NCBI GenBank assembly: GCA_910588375.1
Contig: CAJUQA010000002.1
Coordinates: 124,001 to 188,000 of the forward strand
Direction: 5' to 3'
From: an uncultured Odoribacter sp.
GTDB lineage: Bacteria; Bacteroidota; Bacteroidia; Bacteroidales; Marinifilaceae
Length of the DNA stretch: 64,000 bases
The stretch's first letter is position 1. Every line of letters begins with the position of its first letter. Positions 34,953-43,660 of the stretch are shown here, one piece after another. The position numbers were made by a program, and so were the translations under genes. The notes beneath the pieces are model-generated. The model had not been told where the DNA came from. It was given only the letters and a program-made list of their open reading frames with translations, and ran no database searches.

Positions 34953-35564
34953 ATGAAAATTGTTTATAGTAAAACGACTTACCGGAATGTCGTGTACCGG
35001 GCATTGATTGCGATTGCATTAGGAGTGGTGTTGGTGGTTCGTCCGGATGTGGCGCTGAAATCGTTGGTGATGTTTATCGGGTTCCTGTTTTTGTTCAGCG
35101 GCTTGATGGCTTTTATCGTTTCCTACCGGCGACAACAAATGGAGGAACGGCCGGGCGGCATGTTTTCGCTGAATGGGGTAGGGAGCATTATTTTGGGTGC
35201 TTTGTTGATTTCCGTGCCCCTGTTTTTCACGACGATACTGATGTTCCTTTTGGGAGGGGTGTTGGTATTGGCGGCCATCGCCCAGTTGGCGGCGTTGTCA
35301 ATGGCGCGGCAGTTGGGGAATGTGTCCCCGCTGAATTATATTTATCCCGTGTTGATTCTGTTGGCGGGGTTGGTTGTCTTTTTCCGCCCGTGGGGCAGCG
35401 CGGAGTATGTCGTTATCATCTTGGGATATACCGCCATTTTCTACGGCATCACCGATCTTATCAGTCACTACCAAATCAACAAACTGCGTAAACGGTATGA
35501 CGCCGAACATCCCGACCGCACCCGCGCCGACATCGAAGACGCCGATTATGAGGAGGTGGAGTAA
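34953..35564 (+). CDS. HdeD/DUF308-like membrane protein
   Basis: A 203-residue protein with about six membrane helices arranged as pairs: (16-34, 37-56), (70-86, 90-112), (124-142, 147-163), each joined by short Gly/Pro turns. This matches the DUF308/HdeD fold of small acid-stress-associated membrane proteins. The C-terminal tail is acidic (D-A-D-Y-E-E-V-E). Function is not established; some HdeD proteins are linked to acid resistance. Transcribed alone, converging on the small membrane protein downstream. Confidence 0.75.
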   Translation: MKIVYSKTTYRNVVYRALIAIALGVVLVVRPDVALKSLVMFIGFLFLFSGLMAFIVSYRRQQMEERPGGMFSLNGVGSIILGALLISVPLFFTTILMFLLGGVLVLAAIAQLAALSMARQLGNVSPLNYIYPVLILLAGLVVFFRPWGSAEYVVIILGYTAIFYGITDLISHYQINKLRKRYDAEHPDRTRADIEDADYEEVE

Positions 35565-35583
35565 TTTGGAAGGGAGTGCTCTA

Positions 35584-35865
35584 TCAGAAAGAAAGGATGA
35601 GCATCAGGAAAAAGAATATGAATACAGCTAAGATAACGCCTTTTGCGGCGTTATTTTTTTTGTAGCGGAGGAAGAGGTAGAAGAGTGCCAGGTCGGCGAA
35701 GAAGATGCCGATGGCAATGATTTTCAGATAGACTTTTAGAAGAAAGGCCTGACGGATGAACTCTCCCGGACTCAGGTAGCTGAACCGGAAGAGATAAAAC
35801 AGGACAATTACCAGAAAAGGGGCGAGTAGCCCCGGAATCAGCCCTATGTACAGTTTGTCTTTCAT
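35584..35865 (-). CDS. Small three-helix membrane protein
   Basis: A 93-residue protein with about three membrane helices (about 7-27, 43-66, 73-91) and a basic loop (R-Y-K-K-N-N). No recognised family. It starts 4 bp after the stop of the CBM9-like gene, which suggests it is the last gene of that operon. Length, composition and a proper start make it likely to be real, but there is no functional clue. Confidence 0.6.
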   Translation of the reverse strand: MKDKLYIGLIPGLLAPFLVIVLFYLFRFSYLSPGEFIRQAFLLKVYLKIIAIGIFFADLALFYLFLRYKKNNAAKGVILAVFIFFFLMLILSF

Positions 35866-35869
35866 GCGG

Positions 35870-36544
35870 TTATCCTTGAAATTCTATTTCTGTGAAGAAT
35901 TGCGGCACGTGAAAGTTGGGCGCAGGGGTGTCGATGGGTTGCCATGACAGGAAATGAGGCTTGCTCAAGTTGTCACCGCATTTGTATACATTGGCTCTGG
36001 CTTTCAATCCGTGGAGCCGCTTGATGTTGTGTTTGAAAAAGGCTGTCGCTGGAATGGCTACTGTCAGTGTCCAGGTGTTGTCGCCCGTCTTTTCTTCGAA
36101 ATTGGCTTCTCCGAGGGTGGAATAGCGTTTGATGGACTGCATTATGTCGTCAGTGCCGTGGGTGGCGTGGGGACGTTCTTTCCGGAATCCAGCCAAGGCT
36201 TTGCCGATGCAGGTGAACTCAAAGTTGTAATACCCGCTGTCGTCTAATGACAGGAAAAATTCGACGCAGGAGTCTGTCCACACTTCCCCGTTGTCTTCGG
36301 TGATGCGCGCCATCGTGAAGTTTTCCTTTACGTCAAAACGGATAAAGACGGCGTCGCCGTTGTGTGCTATACGAAATTCCACTTGCGGGGCGTAGGGATA
36401 ATCGTTTGCCCAGTTGTTGCAGGCAATTTTCTGTGAGGGGATTGCTTCAAGAAGACCGGCCGCATTCTGCATGCGACCGGTATCTAAATCCGCCAATAGG
36501 GGGATTGAATACATTACTGCTTGGTTTTTATTTTCTTTTTCCAA
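35870..36544 (-). CDS. CBM9-like (carbohydrate-binding family 9-like) protein
   Basis: A 224-residue protein with no clear signal peptide. The W-T-D-S-C-V-E-F-F-L segment and the following 'Y-Y-N-F-E-F-T-C-I-G' strands are typical of the family 9-like domain, a beta-sandwich used for sugar binding in xylanases and in stand-alone Bacteroidota proteins. The first 17 bases overlap the end of the upstream phosphotransferase gene, so the two are likely translated from one transcript. A link with sugar metabolism fits the neighbouring kinase-like gene; the ligand is unknown. Confidence 0.75.
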   Translation of the reverse strand: MEKENKNQAVMYSIPLLADLDTGRMQNAAGLLEAIPSQKIACNNWANDYPYAPQVEFRIAHNGDAVFIRFDVKENFTMARITEDNGEVWTDSCVEFFLSLDDSGYYNFEFTCIGKALAGFRKERPHATHGTDDIMQSIKRYSTLGEANFEEKTGDNTWTLTVAIPATAFFKHNIKRLHGLKARANVYKCGDNLSKPHFLSWQPIDTPAPNFHVPQFFTEIEFQG

Positions 36545-37628
36545 TCTCTTCTTTCACTACGTCACACATTTGTGTGTATTGAGCCTCCATGCTTTGGAGC
36601 AGTTTGTGCTGGGCTCTTGCCCGAACGAGGTTGTGTACCTGGCTTTTTACTTTGTAGTATTTGTCGCCGTCGATGTAATCCATCAGGAAACGTAACACCT
36701 GTTCGTAGGTAATATATTTGGCCGAGAAAGCCAGGTAGTCGATTTCGCTTTGGGTCAGGAAGCCGGCAGTTTCGGAAAGATAGCCTTGGGTGTATCCCCG
36801 GAATATGTTCATATCCATAGACACGTTGTCCAGATTCTCGTCGTCTTCCAGTCCGGTGTTGGTATAGGAGCGCATGGCGTCGCCGTAGTCGTTCAGACAG
36901 GTGCTGCTCAATACGGTGTCCAGGTCAATCACACAAAGTACATTGCCTTGTTTGTCGAACAGGATGTTATTGATTTTTGTGTCGTTGTGCGTCACGCGAG
37001 TGGGGATGGTGCCGTTTTCAACCAATTCCCAGAAATGCAGCATTTCTTTTCTGCGGCGTTCAATCCATTGTATTTCGCTCGGTACGGTGGCTTTCCGACC
37101 CACAGGGTCTTTGGCCAGCACTTCGTCCCATTGTTTGAAACGGTAGCGGATGTTGTGGAATCCCGGGAGAATATCGGCCAGAGGTTCTTTGAAGTCCGAA
37201 AGCATCGCCTGGAATTTTCCGATTCCTTTTCCTCCCTGGTAAGCCAGTTCAGGGGTGTCGGCTTTCTGGTAGGCGATGGTGTCGCTGATGAACACACATA
37301 CGGCCCAGAATTCGCCGTCTTCGTCCTGATAGTAGTATTTCCCGTCGTGGGTGGGGATGATGGTCATGGCTTCGCGCATCGGATCGCCTCCGGCTGCAAC
37401 GACTTTCTTTTTCAGATGGGTGGTTACCCGGTAGATGTTGTCCATCATGGCCGGAATATCCTGGAAAATATTTTTGTTTTTACGTTGCAGGATATAATTG
37501 GGAGCGGTGGCTTCTGCGGTGGTGATAAGCAATGTATCGTTGATAAAGCCTTCTCCTAAGGGTTTTACAGATAAAATGGTTCCTTCCAGCTGGAACTGGC
37601 TGCAAATTTTATTCAATCTATTTTCCAT
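36528..37628 (-). CDS. Phosphotransferase, N-acetylhexosamine kinase-like
   Basis: A 366-residue member of the aminoglycoside phosphotransferase/choline kinase fold. The catalytic loop H-N-D-T-K-I-N-N (His214, Asp216) and the metal-binding I-D-L-D-T (Asp235, Asp237) are intact. The 'F-I-N-D-T' N-lobe turn resembles N-acetylhexosamine 1-kinase (NahK). Related Bacteroidota proteins have been labelled mucin desulfatase (mdsC), but the sequence argues for a kinase. Inferred role: phosphorylation of GlcNAc or GalNAc freed from host glycans, which would fit the two GH20 enzymes in this window. No antibiotic-resistance role is indicated. Confidence 0.75.
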   Translation of the reverse strand: MENRLNKICSQFQLEGTILSVKPLGEGFINDTLLITTAEATAPNYILQRKNKNIFQDIPAMMDNIYRVTTHLKKKVVAAGGDPMREAMTIIPTHDGKYYYQDEDGEFWAVCVFISDTIAYQKADTPELAYQGGKGIGKFQAMLSDFKEPLADILPGFHNIRYRFKQWDEVLAKDPVGRKATVPSEIQWIERRRKEMLHFWELVENGTIPTRVTHNDTKINNILFDKQGNVLCVIDLDTVLSSTCLNDYGDAMRSYTNTGLEDDENLDNVSMDMNIFRGYTQGYLSETAGFLTQSEIDYLAFSAKYITYEQVLRFLMDYIDGDKYYKVKSQVHNLVRARAQHKLLQSMEAQYTQMCDVVKEEIGKRK

Positions 37629-37740
37629 GTTTTTGGGGTTTTGTATAATATCGATTTGTTTATAATTAAATACTGTTTCCGTTAAGGTCGTCTATCGGTG
37701 TGTAAACGTTTGCTGTCTTCCGTAAGCGCCTTATGCGGTG

Positions 37741-37748
37741 TAAAGGTA
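37741..37748 (-). promoter_or_regulatory. Possible -7 element for the phosphotransferase operon
   Basis: TACCTTTA on the minus strand matches TAnnTTTG except for the last base and lies about 112 bp before the ATG at 37628. The rest of the 282-bp gap to the channel gene shows nothing else recognisable. Confidence 0.3.
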
Positions 37749-37910
37749 GTAAAAAAGCATACTTTGTAAAATTTTTAATTAAAAAAACATTGTTGTGAAA
37801 AAGAGGCGGAGGGGAAAAGTCCGTCAGTCTGGCAGAACAGTGAGAAAACATTCCGGCGGAGATTTACGTATCAGAAATGATTTCTTACTTTTTTTCATGG
37901 ATTTTCAAAG

Positions 37911-39137
37911 ATGGATATTGTCGGTTTTTTACGGAATTTGGGCATTCATGTACATGGGGGACATGCAGAAGCGACTGTAAATACGGTGGGCGAGTTTGTA
38001 TTGGTGATTCTGATTGCTTTGTTGGTGACGCTGATATTGCGAAAATGGCTTTCATTGTTGATTTGGAAGTTGATGCAGAAAAAGCCGAACAAGTGGCAGG
38101 AGGTATTTTATCAACAGCGTTTTTTCAGTAAACTGTCTTATTTGGTGGCTCCGGTGGCCTGTTATATTTTGCTGTCGAAGCTTACGCGTTGGGAATATGC
38201 CGACATTGTCCGGCGGTTTTTGGATATTTGGCTGGTGATTGTCTGTATGGTCATACTCTTCGCGCTGCTCGAAATCATCAACCGGATTTATGACAGCTAT
38301 CCGGTGGCAAAAAACCGCCCGATTACCGTATTTATCCAAGTGTTTAAGGTGTTTGTATACACAGTGGTTGCGATAATGATTGTCAGTATTCTGGTAAATA
38401 AATCTCCGGAGCATCTGTTGGTCGGCGTGGGGGCTTTTGCCGCTGTTTTACTGTTGGTGTTCAGGGATTCGATTCTGGGCTTTGTTGCCGGAGTACAGCT
38501 TATCGCCAACAAAATGGTGAGAATCGGTGACTGGATTGTAATGCCGAGCAATCATGCCAACGGGACGGTATTGGAAATCAATCTTTATACGGTGAAAGTA
38601 CAGAATTGGGATATGACGATTTCGACCATTCCTACTTATCAGATGGTGTCCCAGTCCTTCATCAATTGGCGGGGTATGCAGGAGTCTGCCGGACGGCGTA
38701 TTGAGCGGTATGTGAATATCGACATCAGTACGGTGCATTTCCTGAGCGAGGAGGAGATGGAAATGTTCCGCAATTCTTCTTTCCTCCGGGAATATATCGG
38801 GCAGATGAAAGAAACGTTGGGAAATTATAACAAGGATAAGGAAAATCCGATTGACGAGCGTCAGATGACGAATCTGGGTATATTCCGTCAATATATGGAG
38901 CTGTGGCTGGATGCGAATCCCGATATAAATAAAAATATGACCCACATGGTGCGGCAATTGCAGCCGACAGCCACGGGGGTACCGATTGAAATCTATTGTT
39001 TTTCCCTTAAGCAGGAATGGGTCTCCTACGAGAAGGTGCAGTCGGATATATTTGACCATGTGTTTGCCATTATTCCCCATTTTAATCTGAAAGTATTTCA
39101 GTATCCGACGGATGTCTTCACTCCGCAAAAGAATTGA
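37911..39137 (+). CDS. MscS-family mechanosensitive channel (YbdG-like)
   Basis: A 408-residue inner-membrane channel that opens under membrane tension to protect against osmotic downshock. Helices lie at about 28-48, 70-86, 100-122 and 143-161, then the pore helix with 'G-A-F-A-A-V-L-L-L-V-F-R-D-S-I-L-G-F-V' (about 173-190). The cytoplasmic MscS beta domain begins at R-I-G-D-W-I-V-M and ends in a mixed alpha/beta domain. Length and long cytoplasmic domain resemble YbdG (MscM) more than the short MscS. It is followed by the M23 protein gene, which has its own -7 element. Confidence 0.9.
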   Translation: MDIVGFLRNLGIHVHGGHAEATVNTVGEFVLVILIALLVTLILRKWLSLLIWKLMQKKPNKWQEVFYQQRFFSKLSYLVAPVACYILLSKLTRWEYADIVRRFLDIWLVIVCMVILFALLEIINRIYDSYPVAKNRPITVFIQVFKVFVYTVVAIMIVSILVNKSPEHLLVGVGAFAAVLLLVFRDSILGFVAGVQLIANKMVRIGDWIVMPSNHANGTVLEINLYTVKVQNWDMTISTIPTYQMVSQSFINWRGMQESAGRRIERYVNIDISTVHFLSEEEMEMFRNSSFLREYIGQMKETLGNYNKDKENPIDERQMTNLGIFRQYMELWLDANPDINKNMTHMVRQLQPTATGVPIEIYCFSLKQEWVSYEKVQSDIFDHVFAIIPHFNLKVFQYPTDVFTPQKN

Positions 39138-39166
39138 AATAGTTTTCGTTTTTCAATTTGTTGTGC

Positions 39167-39174
39167 TAATTTTG
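39167..39174 (+). promoter_or_regulatory. -7 element for the M23 gene
   Basis: TAATTTTG is an exact TAnnTTTG match, 20 bp before the ATG at 39195. Confidence 0.55.
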
Positions 39175-39194
39175 GAGGCTAAAAACCGAAAAAT

Positions 39195-40058
39195 ATGGCG
39201 AATACGAAGAAAGCGAGACGATGGGACAGGTTAAAGTATAAGTATAAACTTTCCATTCAGAATGAAACCTCTTATGAGGAAGTATTCAGTATGAAACTGT
39301 CCCAATTGCATGTTTTGATGGCCTTGAGTATGTTGGCTGTCATTCTGGTTTCCCTGACAATATTGCTGATTGCTTTTACGGGCTTGAAAGAGTTTATTCC
39401 TGGCTTCCCTGATGGAAATATGCGTCATATTATTACTGAGAATGCCCTCCGGGTGGATTCGTTGGAATTCGAGTTGCAAAAAAGAGACCGTTTCTTAAAG
39501 TCCGTTCAATTGGTACTTCGGGGAGAAGATGACGAAGAAATGGAGAATCAACGGGATTCCGCACGGGTGAATTACGATACGATTCAGTTTAGTATCAGTG
39601 CGGCAGAGCATGAATTCAGAGCGGAAATAGAAGAAAAGGAACGTTTTAATCTGACGGTAAGCCAGCATAAAAATGCCAATGACGGTTATTTCCATTTTTT
39701 CCCTCCTGTGACAGGTATTGTTACCCGTTCGTTTGATGAAAAGGCGGGGCATTACGGGACGGATCTGGTGGCGAAAACCAATGCGAAAGTGGTGGCTATA
39801 TGGGATGGTGTAGTGGTATTTACCGATTGGACGGTGAAAACCGGATATGTGATTCAGGTGCAACATGCGAACAATCTGGTTTCTATATACAAGCATAATT
39901 CGACGTTGTTGAAAAAGCAGGGCGATTATGTCCGTGCGGGAGAAATGATTGCCGTGGTGGGGAATACGGGCGAAGAGACGACAGGGCCTCATTTGCATTT
40001 CGAGTTATGGAAAGCCGGAACACCTTTGAATCCGGAACAGTTTATCCAGTTTAAATAA
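39195..40058 (+). CDS. M23 family (LytM-type) peptidoglycan endopeptidase
   Basis: A 287-residue protein anchored by one membrane helix (about 37-63) after a basic cytoplasmic tail, with a short coiled-coil stretch (about 90-150) and a C-terminal M23 domain. Zinc ligands His186 and Asp190 (G-H-Y-G-T-D) and His266/His268 in H-L-H-F-E-L-W are present, so it could be an active peptidase rather than an EnvC-like activator. Inferred role: cutting peptidoglycan cross-links during growth or division. It is followed 18 bp later by dxr. Confidence 0.88.
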   Translation: MANTKKARRWDRLKYKYKLSIQNETSYEEVFSMKLSQLHVLMALSMLAVILVSLTILLIAFTGLKEFIPGFPDGNMRHIITENALRVDSLEFELQKRDRFLKSVQLVLRGEDDEEMENQRDSARVNYDTIQFSISAAEHEFRAEIEEKERFNLTVSQHKNANDGYFHFFPPVTGIVTRSFDEKAGHYGTDLVAKTNAKVVAIWDGVVVFTDWTVKTGYVIQVQHANNLVSIYKHNSTLLKKQGDYVRAGEMIAVVGNTGEETTGPHLHFELWKAGTPLNPEQFIQFK

Positions 40059-40076
40059 TTTATACGCGGGCGTGTT

Positions 40077-41237
40077 ATGAAAAATATTGCAATTCTGGGC
40101 TCTACCGGCTCTATCGGAACACAGACCCTGGATGTGATCGAAGCACATCCCGACCTTTTTACAGCCGAGGTGTTGACAGCAAATAATAATGTGACTCTGT
40201 TGGCTGAACAGGCTTTAAAATTCAAGCCAAATGCAGTTGTTATAGGGAATGCCCAGAAGTATTCCGAACTGAAAGAAGCATTGAAAAATGAAGATATAAA
40301 AGTATTTGCCGGTAAAGAGGCCTTGGCTCAGGTGGTGACATTCGGAACTGTGGATGTCGTTGTGACGGCAACCGTGGGATACAGCGGACTGCTACCTACA
40401 GTCAATGCTATTCGGGCTGGAAAAGTGATTGCGTTGGCCAACAAGGAGACTTTGGTGGTGGCTGGGGGATTGATAAATGAGTTGGTTGCGGAGCATAGAA
40501 CGGCCATTTTGCCAGTGGATTCGGAGCATTCCGCCATTTTTCAGTGTTTGGCTGGGGAGGCTGGAAATCCCGTGGAAGAAATCATATTGACAGCTTCGGG
40601 CGGTCCTTTCCGCGGAAAAAGCTATGACGAATTGAAACGGGTTACTCCGCAACAGGCACTCCGGCATCCGAACTGGAATATGGGAGCCAAGGTAACTATC
40701 GATTCGGCTTCGATGATGAATAAAGGCTTCGAGATGATTGAGGCAAAATGGCTGTTTGGTCTCCGGCCGGAACAGATACGGCCTATTGTACATCCACAAT
40801 CTATAGTTCATTCTATGGTGCAGTTTGCTGACGGGAGCATCAAAGCGCAGTTGGGCGTGCCTGACATGCGTTTGCCCATACAATATGCATTGACTTATCC
40901 CGATCGCATACAATCGGACTTCGGGAGGGTAGATTTCACACAGTATCCCTCGCTGACATTTGAAGAGCCCGACCGTCAGACTTTTCGTAATTTGCAACTG
41001 GCATATGAGTCAATGTTATTGGGGGGAAATCGGGCGTGTGTGTTGAATGCGGCCAATGAGATTGCAGTGGAAGCTTTTCTGAAAGAGCAGATTTCTTTTA
41101 CGGGTATGTCAGATTTGATAGAAAAGACAATGGAGCAGGTAGATTATATTGCCCATCCTTCGTTGGATGATTATGTGGCAACGGATCGGGAAAGCCGCTG
41201 TGTTGCTCTGGATTGTATGACGAAAATGAAAAACTAA
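40077..41237 (+). CDS. dxr: 1-deoxy-D-xylulose 5-phosphate reductoisomerase
   Basis: Second step of the MEP isoprenoid pathway, making 2-C-methyl-D-erythritol 4-phosphate with NADPH. The N-terminal G-S-T-G-S-I-G dinucleotide motif, 'A-L-A-N-K-E-T-L-V', 'P-V-D-S-E-H-S-A-I-F' and 'T-I-D-S-A-S-M-M-N-K-G' are all present, and at 386 residues the length is typical. It shares a transcript with rseP, 12 bp downstream, a pairing common in bacteria. Confidence 0.97.
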   Translation: MKNIAILGSTGSIGTQTLDVIEAHPDLFTAEVLTANNNVTLLAEQALKFKPNAVVIGNAQKYSELKEALKNEDIKVFAGKEALAQVVTFGTVDVVVTATVGYSGLLPTVNAIRAGKVIALANKETLVVAGGLINELVAEHRTAILPVDSEHSAIFQCLAGEAGNPVEEIILTASGGPFRGKSYDELKRVTPQQALRHPNWNMGAKVTIDSASMMNKGFEMIEAKWLFGLRPEQIRPIVHPQSIVHSMVQFADGSIKAQLGVPDMRLPIQYALTYPDRIQSDFGRVDFTQYPSLTFEEPDRQTFRNLQLAYESMLLGGNRACVLNAANEIAVEAFLKEQISFTGMSDLIEKTMEQVDYIAHPSLDDYVATDRESRCVALDCMTKMKN

Positions 41238-41249
41238 AGAGAATAGATA

Positions 41250-42596
41250 ATGGATATATTGGTCAAAGTACTTCAGCTTATACTGAGTCTTTCGATATTG
41301 GTTTTATTTCACGAATCCGGGCATTTCCTTTTTGCCAAGTTGTTCAAGACCCGGGTGGAAAAGTTCTATATGTTTTTTAACCCTTGGTTTTCATTGTTTA
41401 AGTTCAAAAAAGGTGAGACGGAGTATGGTATCGGTTGGCTGCCTTTGGGAGGATATGTGAAGATTGCCGGAATGATTGATGAATCGATGGATACGGAGCA
41501 AATGAAAAATCCGCCACAGCCCTGGGAGTTCCGGGCTAAACCGGCGTGGCAGCGGTTGCTGATTATGCTGGGAGGGGTAATGGTTAATGTGGTGTTGGCT
41601 TTTGTCATTTTTATTCTGGTGTTATACGCTTGGGGGGAGACTTATCTACCGGCGGACAATGTGAAATATGGTGTTACTTCCGAACTGATATTTAAGGATA
41701 TGGGAATTCGGAATGGGGATAAGATTGTGGCGCTGGACGGTCAGAGAGTGAATGATTTTTTTAATATAGTTCCCGATATTCTTCTGAACGACCCGAAAAG
41801 CATCGAGGTGGAACGGGAGGGAAAACGCATTATATTGCCGGTGCCTGAATCTCTGGTTGCAGAATTGGTACGGATTTCTTCTGTGAAAAATTTTCGGGCA
41901 GCTTCATTATTGGCTCCGCGCCAGCTTATGGATAGTACAGTCGTAAAGGAATTTGCAGAGTATTCGGCTGCGTATGATGCCGGAGTGAGGGCCGGAGACC
42001 GGATTTTGACTATTAACGGAATACATTCCCGTTTTTATGATGAATTCACGGGGGTATTGGATTCATTGAAGGGCAAGAACATCGAATTGGCTCTGTTGCG
42101 GGGGAAGGATACATTGCAGATTCCTATGGAATTAGGGTATGACGGGAAATTAGGTATCTATTTTGCCAACACGGACCGCTTGGAATTCGCTGTGCGGAAA
42201 TATTCTTTGGGAGCTGCTATTCCCGCTGGAATAAAGAAAGGTGTCGCTACATTGAAATCCTATGTCAAACAATTGAAACTGTTGTTCACGCCTCAGGTGA
42301 AAGCCTATAAATCCGTGGGTGGAGTGATGTCAATGGGAAATATTTTCCCCGGTGTATGGGATTGGCAGGTATTTTGGGAATTGACTGCTTTTATTTCCAT
42401 TATGCTTGCTGTCGTGAATATCCTGCCCATTCCGGCTTTGGATGGAGGTCATGTGCTGTTTTTGCTTTATGAAGTGATTACACGCCGGAAACCGGGGGAG
42501 AAATTTCTGGAATATGCCCAGGTAATCGGTATGATATTTTTAATTGCCTTGTTCATTCTGGTAAACGTTAATGACGTGGTACGATTTTTCGGATAG
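41250..42596 (+). CDS. rseP: Site-2 protease RseP
   Basis: A 448-residue inner-membrane zinc protease that cleaves membrane-spanning anti-sigma factors in the envelope stress response and clears signal-peptide remnants. The active site H-E-S-G-H (21-25) in the first helix and the 'N-I-L-P-I-P-A-L-D-G-G-H' motif near the C-terminus are intact. Two PDZ-like domains lie between (about 115-190 and 220-295). Located between dxr and a thioredoxin-like gene. Confidence 0.95.
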   Translation: MDILVKVLQLILSLSILVLFHESGHFLFAKLFKTRVEKFYMFFNPWFSLFKFKKGETEYGIGWLPLGGYVKIAGMIDESMDTEQMKNPPQPWEFRAKPAWQRLLIMLGGVMVNVVLAFVIFILVLYAWGETYLPADNVKYGVTSELIFKDMGIRNGDKIVALDGQRVNDFFNIVPDILLNDPKSIEVEREGKRIILPVPESLVAELVRISSVKNFRAASLLAPRQLMDSTVVKEFAEYSAAYDAGVRAGDRILTINGIHSRFYDEFTGVLDSLKGKNIELALLRGKDTLQIPMELGYDGKLGIYFANTDRLEFAVRKYSLGAAIPAGIKKGVATLKSYVKQLKLLFTPQVKAYKSVGGVMSMGNIFPGVWDWQVFWELTAFISIMLAVVNILPIPALDGGHVLFLLYEVITRRKPGEKFLEYAQVIGMIFLIALFILVNVNDVVRFFG

Positions 42597-42630
42597 GTTT
42601 TTGGACAGGGAAATAAAATAGTTAATATTT

Positions 42631-43638
42631 ATGAAAGCATTCATTTTGTTATTTTGGGTGGTGTGGACAATGGGCGCAACTGCCCAAGAAGAAAAAATCC
42701 ATTGGTTGAGTATAACGGAAGCTGATAAATTGTATCAGGAAAATCCGAAACCGATAGTTATTGATTTCTATACAGATTGGTGCGGATGGTGCAAGCATAT
42801 GGATAAAACGACCTACGCTAATCCGGCAGTCATCACTTTTATCAATAAATATTTCTATCCGGTGAAAATAAACGCCGAAAGCGGAGATACTCTTTATTTC
42901 CGTAATAAGATGTATGCTCCTGTGAAAAACGGGAATAAGATGTTGAGTAGTCTTGCCATAGAGATGCTGAAAGGTAAATTGTCTTATCCGACAACAGTTT
43001 TCTGGCATGGAAAAGAGAATATTGAATTGGTTGTTCCGGGTTATCTGGATGTTGTAAAAATGGAGGCTTTTCTCATTTATTTTATTGAAGGTGCCTATCA
43101 AGGAACGAATATCAATGACTTTATTGCGGATTTTGAAAAGGTCTTTACCCCAAAGGAACAGCCGGAGGAACCGAAAGCTGCGACTTATTGGACCGATTTC
43201 AAGGACCTGGACGGAAAATTGAAACGGGAGAACAAAAAAGTACTGCTTTTCCTGTCGGCTTCGTGGAACAATTCTTCCCGAATGATGGAACAGGTGGTAT
43301 TTCCCGATTCCGCTTTTGCTGCTTTGGCCGAAAAATATTTTTATTGCCTACATCTGGATGTACAGTCGAAAGACACCGTTACTTTTATGACTCACACTTT
43401 TATGAATGCAGGAGAGGGCAACAATGACTTGCATCAGTTGGCCATCGCTTTAAGTGATAAAATATTGCGTGTACCTGGGGTTTATATCTTTGACAACGAG
43501 GGAAAATTGATGGAGCGGATTTATTTTTATTTAGACAGACGGAGAGGGAATATGATTTTGGATTATATCGGTTCGGATACCTACAAAACGATGTCGTGGG
43601 TAGATTATATGAAGGTAAAAGAGCGGGAGGGTATGTAA
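42631..43638 (+). CDS. Secreted two-domain thioredoxin-like protein
   Basis: A 335-residue exported protein with a signal peptide ending G-A-T-A-Q (about residue 19). The first domain has the thioredoxin strand 'I-V-I-D-F-Y-T-D-W-C-G-W-C' with redox Cys51 and Cys54, then a cis-Pro-like 'S-Y-P-T-T-V'. The second domain (about 180-330) repeats the fold, 'V-L-L-F-L-S-A-S-W-N-N-S-S', with both cysteines replaced. It resembles Bacteroidota periplasmic thioredoxin-domain proteins. Inferred role: reduction or isomerisation of disulfides in the envelope, with the second domain structural or ligand-binding. Confidence 0.8.
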   Translation: MKAFILLFWVVWTMGATAQEEKIHWLSITEADKLYQENPKPIVIDFYTDWCGWCKHMDKTTYANPAVITFINKYFYPVKINAESGDTLYFRNKMYAPVKNGNKMLSSLAIEMLKGKLSYPTTVFWHGKENIELVVPGYLDVVKMEAFLIYFIEGAYQGTNINDFIADFEKVFTPKEQPEEPKAATYWTDFKDLDGKLKRENKKVLLFLSASWNNSSRMMEQVVFPDSAFAALAEKYFYCLHLDVQSKDTVTFMTHTFMNAGEGNNDLHQLAIALSDKILRVPGVYIFDNEGKLMERIYFYLDRRRGNMILDYIGSDTYKTMSWVDYMKVKEREGM

Positions 43639-43660
43639 ACCGATTAAATGGATACAGGGG

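Noticed and set aside
36528..37628. Aminoglycoside resistance gene
   Set aside because: The phosphotransferase fold is shared by many kinases; its closest resemblance is to N-acetylhexosamine kinase-like proteins, and there are no resistance-gene neighbours.
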